NCBI RefSeq assembly: GCF_035916875.1 | Contig: NZ_JAXUHN010000033.1 | Span: 1-32,870 of the forward strand | Direction: 5' to 3' | DNA: 32,870 bases | Origin: Methylomicrobium sp035916875 | Lineage (GTDB): Bacteria; Pseudomonadota; Gammaproteobacteria; Methylococcales; Methylomonadaceae | Shown: piece by piece, positions 31,160-32,870 of the stretch | Layout of the letters: the number at the start of each line of letters is the position of its first letter | How positions within the stretch are numbered: the stretch's first letter is position 1 | Made by a program: the position numbers and the translations under genes | The notes under the pieces: model-generated | The model's input: the letters and a program-made list of their open reading frames with translations, nothing else | Told to the model about the DNA's origin: nothing | Database searches by the model: none

Positions 31160-31181
31160 TTTAAGTGAGTTAAATAGCGAG

Positions 31182-31199
31182 TTTGTAACCGTTTACAAA
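31182..31199. promoter_or_regulatory. 7-base inverted repeat before the propeller gene
   Basis: TTTGTAA (31182-31188) and TTACAAA (31193-31199) are exact complements around CCGT, 37 bases before the start of the exported propeller protein. It is a likely repressor or activator site; the binding protein is unknown. Confidence 0.5.
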
Positions 31200-31235
31200 T
31201 GAGCATTTTTAAAATTTCGACATTCAATTCGAGCC

Positions 31236-32408
31236 ATGACAATGATCCAGAAATCAATAGTAAAGACCCTGTGCAGCCTGTTGCTGCTTACTTCGACGAT
31301 GGCCCATGCCGAAATATTGGCCATGGTGAACTACGACAGCAAACCCGGCAGCACGCCCCGCCGGGAAGGCATTGCGATCCTTGATGTAGATCCTGATTCG
31401 CCGCAATTCAGCAAAATCTTAACCGATCTGCCGCTACCGCCTGATACCGTTTCCCATCATTTCTTTTACAACAAGGATTTAAGCAAGGCCTATATCACCG
31501 CCTTGGGCAATGGTGCCTTGCGCGTGATCGACATGAAGCGTACGCCGTACACCGTTAAATTACTGGATGTGCCTGAGTGTGAAGTCGGCGAAGACATGGC
31601 ATTCACCGCGGACCAGAAAACCTGGTATCTCACCTGCATGGGATCGAGCAATGTGATCGTCGGCGATGCGCAGACAGATAAAGTCAAACAGGTCATTGCC
31701 GCCAATGGCCAGGACACCTCCATTCGGTACCCGCACGGCATTGGGCTGCAAGAAGATATCAATCGGCTAATCGTTACCAGCACCGTGCGTCCGTCCGACC
31801 TGAAAGATCCGGGTGAAACCGTCACCGTCATCGAAGCGACGAGCGGTAAGGTGCTGTCCACGCATAAATTGTCCGATCAACCCAGCCCTTCAAGGTCTGC
31901 CCCGGTAGAGGCGGTATTCGTACCGCATGCGAATCCACCGCTGGCTTATATCAATACCCTATTCGAGGGCAAATTATGGCGGGCGACATGGCAGGCAACT
32001 AGTGATACGTTTGATTTTCAGCCCATTTATGATTTTTCGGAAATCCAGCAAGGCGTTCCTTTAGAAATTTACTTTAACCGGGCACACGATCGGTTATACG
32101 TCACCACCGCAAAGCCAGGCGCATTGAATATTTTCGACATCAGCGGCCAATCCATAGCAAAACCTGTTTTATTGAAATCGATTCCCACAGCCGCCGGCTC
32201 TCATCATGTCGTCTTTTCGCCTGATGAAAAATACGCATTTGTGCAGAACAATTTTTTAAATCTGCCCGAAATGGACGATGGCTCGATTACCGTGATCGAT
32301 TTACACAAAATGACCAAGAAAACGAGTATTGATACATTGAAAAAGATGGGTTTAAAGCCCCATGACATTTACATGCTGCCGGCATGGCATACGGATGATG
32401 CACATTAA
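31236..32408 (+). CDS. Exported YncE-like beta-propeller protein
   Basis: 390 residues. A Sec signal peptide (MIQKSIVKTLCSLLLLTSTMAHA, cut after AHA) leads into repeated blade motifs: SKAYITALGNGALRVIDM, NVIVGDAQTDKVKQVI, NRLIVTSTV with ETVTVIEATSGKVLSTHKL, DRLYVTTAKPGALNIFDISG, and EKYAFVQNNFL with GSITVIDLHKM. That is the YVTN/YncE-type seven-blade propeller found in periplasmic proteins. Such proteins bind partners or ligands and rarely have a proven enzyme activity. The last blade and the PHDIYMLPAWH ending are complete. Two close in-frame ATGs exist (31236, 31242); neither has a strong ribosome site. Apparently monocistronic, with the repeat at 31182-31199 upstream. Confidence 0.83.
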   Translation: MTMIQKSIVKTLCSLLLLTSTMAHAEILAMVNYDSKPGSTPRREGIAILDVDPDSPQFSKILTDLPLPPDTVSHHFFYNKDLSKAYITALGNGALRVIDMKRTPYTVKLLDVPECEVGEDMAFTADQKTWYLTCMGSSNVIVGDAQTDKVKQVIAANGQDTSIRYPHGIGLQEDINRLIVTSTVRPSDLKDPGETVTVIEATSGKVLSTHKLSDQPSPSRSAPVEAVFVPHANPPLAYINTLFEGKLWRATWQATSDTFDFQPIYDFSEIQQGVPLEIYFNRAHDRLYVTTAKPGALNIFDISGQSIAKPVLLKSIPTAAGSHHVVFSPDEKYAFVQNNFLNLPEMDDGSITVIDLHKMTKKTSIDTLKKMGLKPHDIYMLPAWHTDDAH

Positions 32409-32633
32409 GGACTCGTCCAAAAGTAACGCCTCGAAATTCCTCTACGGAAAAGAAGCCCGATAAGGGAGAGCAGAATTAGCAAAGTACTGTACGCTAAGCT
32501 GTGTTTGCGAACGTGGATACCTTACTCGGTATGACTCTATCCAGTTGAAGTAGACCTAAACTTAGCGTCAGATCGTCTGAAAAGCGGGTGTTATACTTGC
32601 CTTTATAAATTAGAAAGTTATTAAGTTAAATGC
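32409..32633. other. Gap before the IS200/IS605 fragment
   Basis: No gene recognised. It probably contains the right boundary of the IS200/IS605 element whose TnpA lies at the window edge, but the exact end cannot be fixed without the other end. Confidence 0.4.
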
Positions 32634-32705
32634 CCCCCGGCATAGCCGGGGGCTTATATCGGTTAGCCCCTCAAAGGGGCGGGTTCATGAACCGCCTGAA
32701 GGCGG
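32634..32705. repeat. Three hairpins at the TnpA 3' end
   Basis: CCCCCGGC-ATA-GCCGGGGG (32634-32652), GCCCC-TCAAA-GGGGC (32666-32680) and CCGCC-TGAA-GGCGG (32692-32705) follow one another; the last overlaps the TnpA C-terminus. IS200/IS605 elements carry subterminal hairpins that TnpA recognises as single-stranded DNA, so one or more of these may be the right-end hairpin. They could also end transcription. Confidence 0.6.
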
Positions 32706-32870
32706 ATTCATTTGTCCAAAGAGTGTCAATTGCTCGTAGCGATCTTCTTCACGCTCTTGCTCGCGGATATAATTCCGCACCATTTCTTCATCAAGCCCGA
32801 CTGTTGATACGAAATAACCGCGCGCCCAAAAATTTTCACCCGTAAAATTCTTAATCTTGCCCCTGAAGTT
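32685..32870 (-). CDS. IS200/IS605 TnpA transposase, C-terminal part
   Basis: The last 61 codons of a gene that continues beyond the window edge. The readable end, GKIKNFTGENFWARGYFVST then VGLDEEMVRNYIREQE, is the typical C-terminus of the Y1 (HUH) transposase TnpA, which includes the FWARGYFVSTVG strand and the following catalytic-helix region. The tail (RYEQLTLFGQMNPPSGGS) differs between copies in this family. The HUH motif would lie outside the window, so completeness cannot be judged. Confidence 0.85.
   Translation of the reverse strand, partial: NFRGKIKNFTGENFWARGYFVSTVGLDEEMVRNYIREQEREEDRYEQLTLFGQMNPPSGGS

Noticed and set aside
1..32870. CRISPR array
   Set aside because: No series of regularly spaced repeats with unique spacers was seen; repeats found are short dyads or pairs.

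Overview
The window looks like chromosomal DNA of a gammaproteobacterium. PhoB/PhoR with a canonical Pho box, MscL, a YeeN-type YebC protein, sigma70-like promoters and a proteobacterial gene style support this. A methylotroph of the Methylococcales type is possible, but that is only an impression and no marker gene proves it.

Left chromosomal part (1-15,400). A minus-strand azoR-yceI-pirin cluster is divergent from a LysR regulator and reads as an oxidative or electrophile stress unit. Next come a YebC/PmpR-family protein, a lipoprotein, two overlapping alpha/beta-hydrolase genes, a badly decayed SGNH/GDSL hydrolase pseudogene, an NADPH-FMN reductase, a DUF502 membrane protein, the phoB-phoR pair with its Pho box, a nucleoside deaminase and mscL. 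The block ends with a three-gene minus-strand unit (DUF3047 protein, ArsS, ArsM) that should make an arsenosugar precursor from methylated arsenic.

Island (16,486-28,915). An IS5-family element sits just left of a tRNA-Leu(UAA) gene. The 3' part of this tRNA is repeated about 12.4 kb downstream (attL/attR), so the DNA between is an integrated element. It carries, in order: a tyrosine integrase broken by one missing base, an unknown gene broken by an in-frame stop, a small DNA-binding (AlpA/excisionase-like) protein, a CHC2 zinc-finger protein and a TOPRIM/DUF3987 protein (a split primase-helicase-like module), an endonuclease-methyltransferase fusion with a separate specificity subunit (BcgI-like), a Fic protein behind a striking nested inverted repeat, an HExxH metallopeptidase with an ArdC-like front half, and a small basic protein. 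No capsid, tail or conjugation genes are seen. It resembles a phage-satellite or small integrative element with defence and stress cargo, and is probably now immobile by itself.

Right part (28,916-32,870). A second IS5-family (IS903-like) element has cut a WGR-domain gene down to its first 34 codons, and its own transposase has lost the first catalytic Asp. Divergent from the WGR stump is a TetR regulator with two matching palindromic operators and a promoter that predicts leaderless mRNA. Then follow a gene remnant, an exported YncE-like beta-propeller protein, and at the edge the C-terminus of an IS200/IS605 TnpA with hairpins beside it. No CRISPR array or rRNA was seen.
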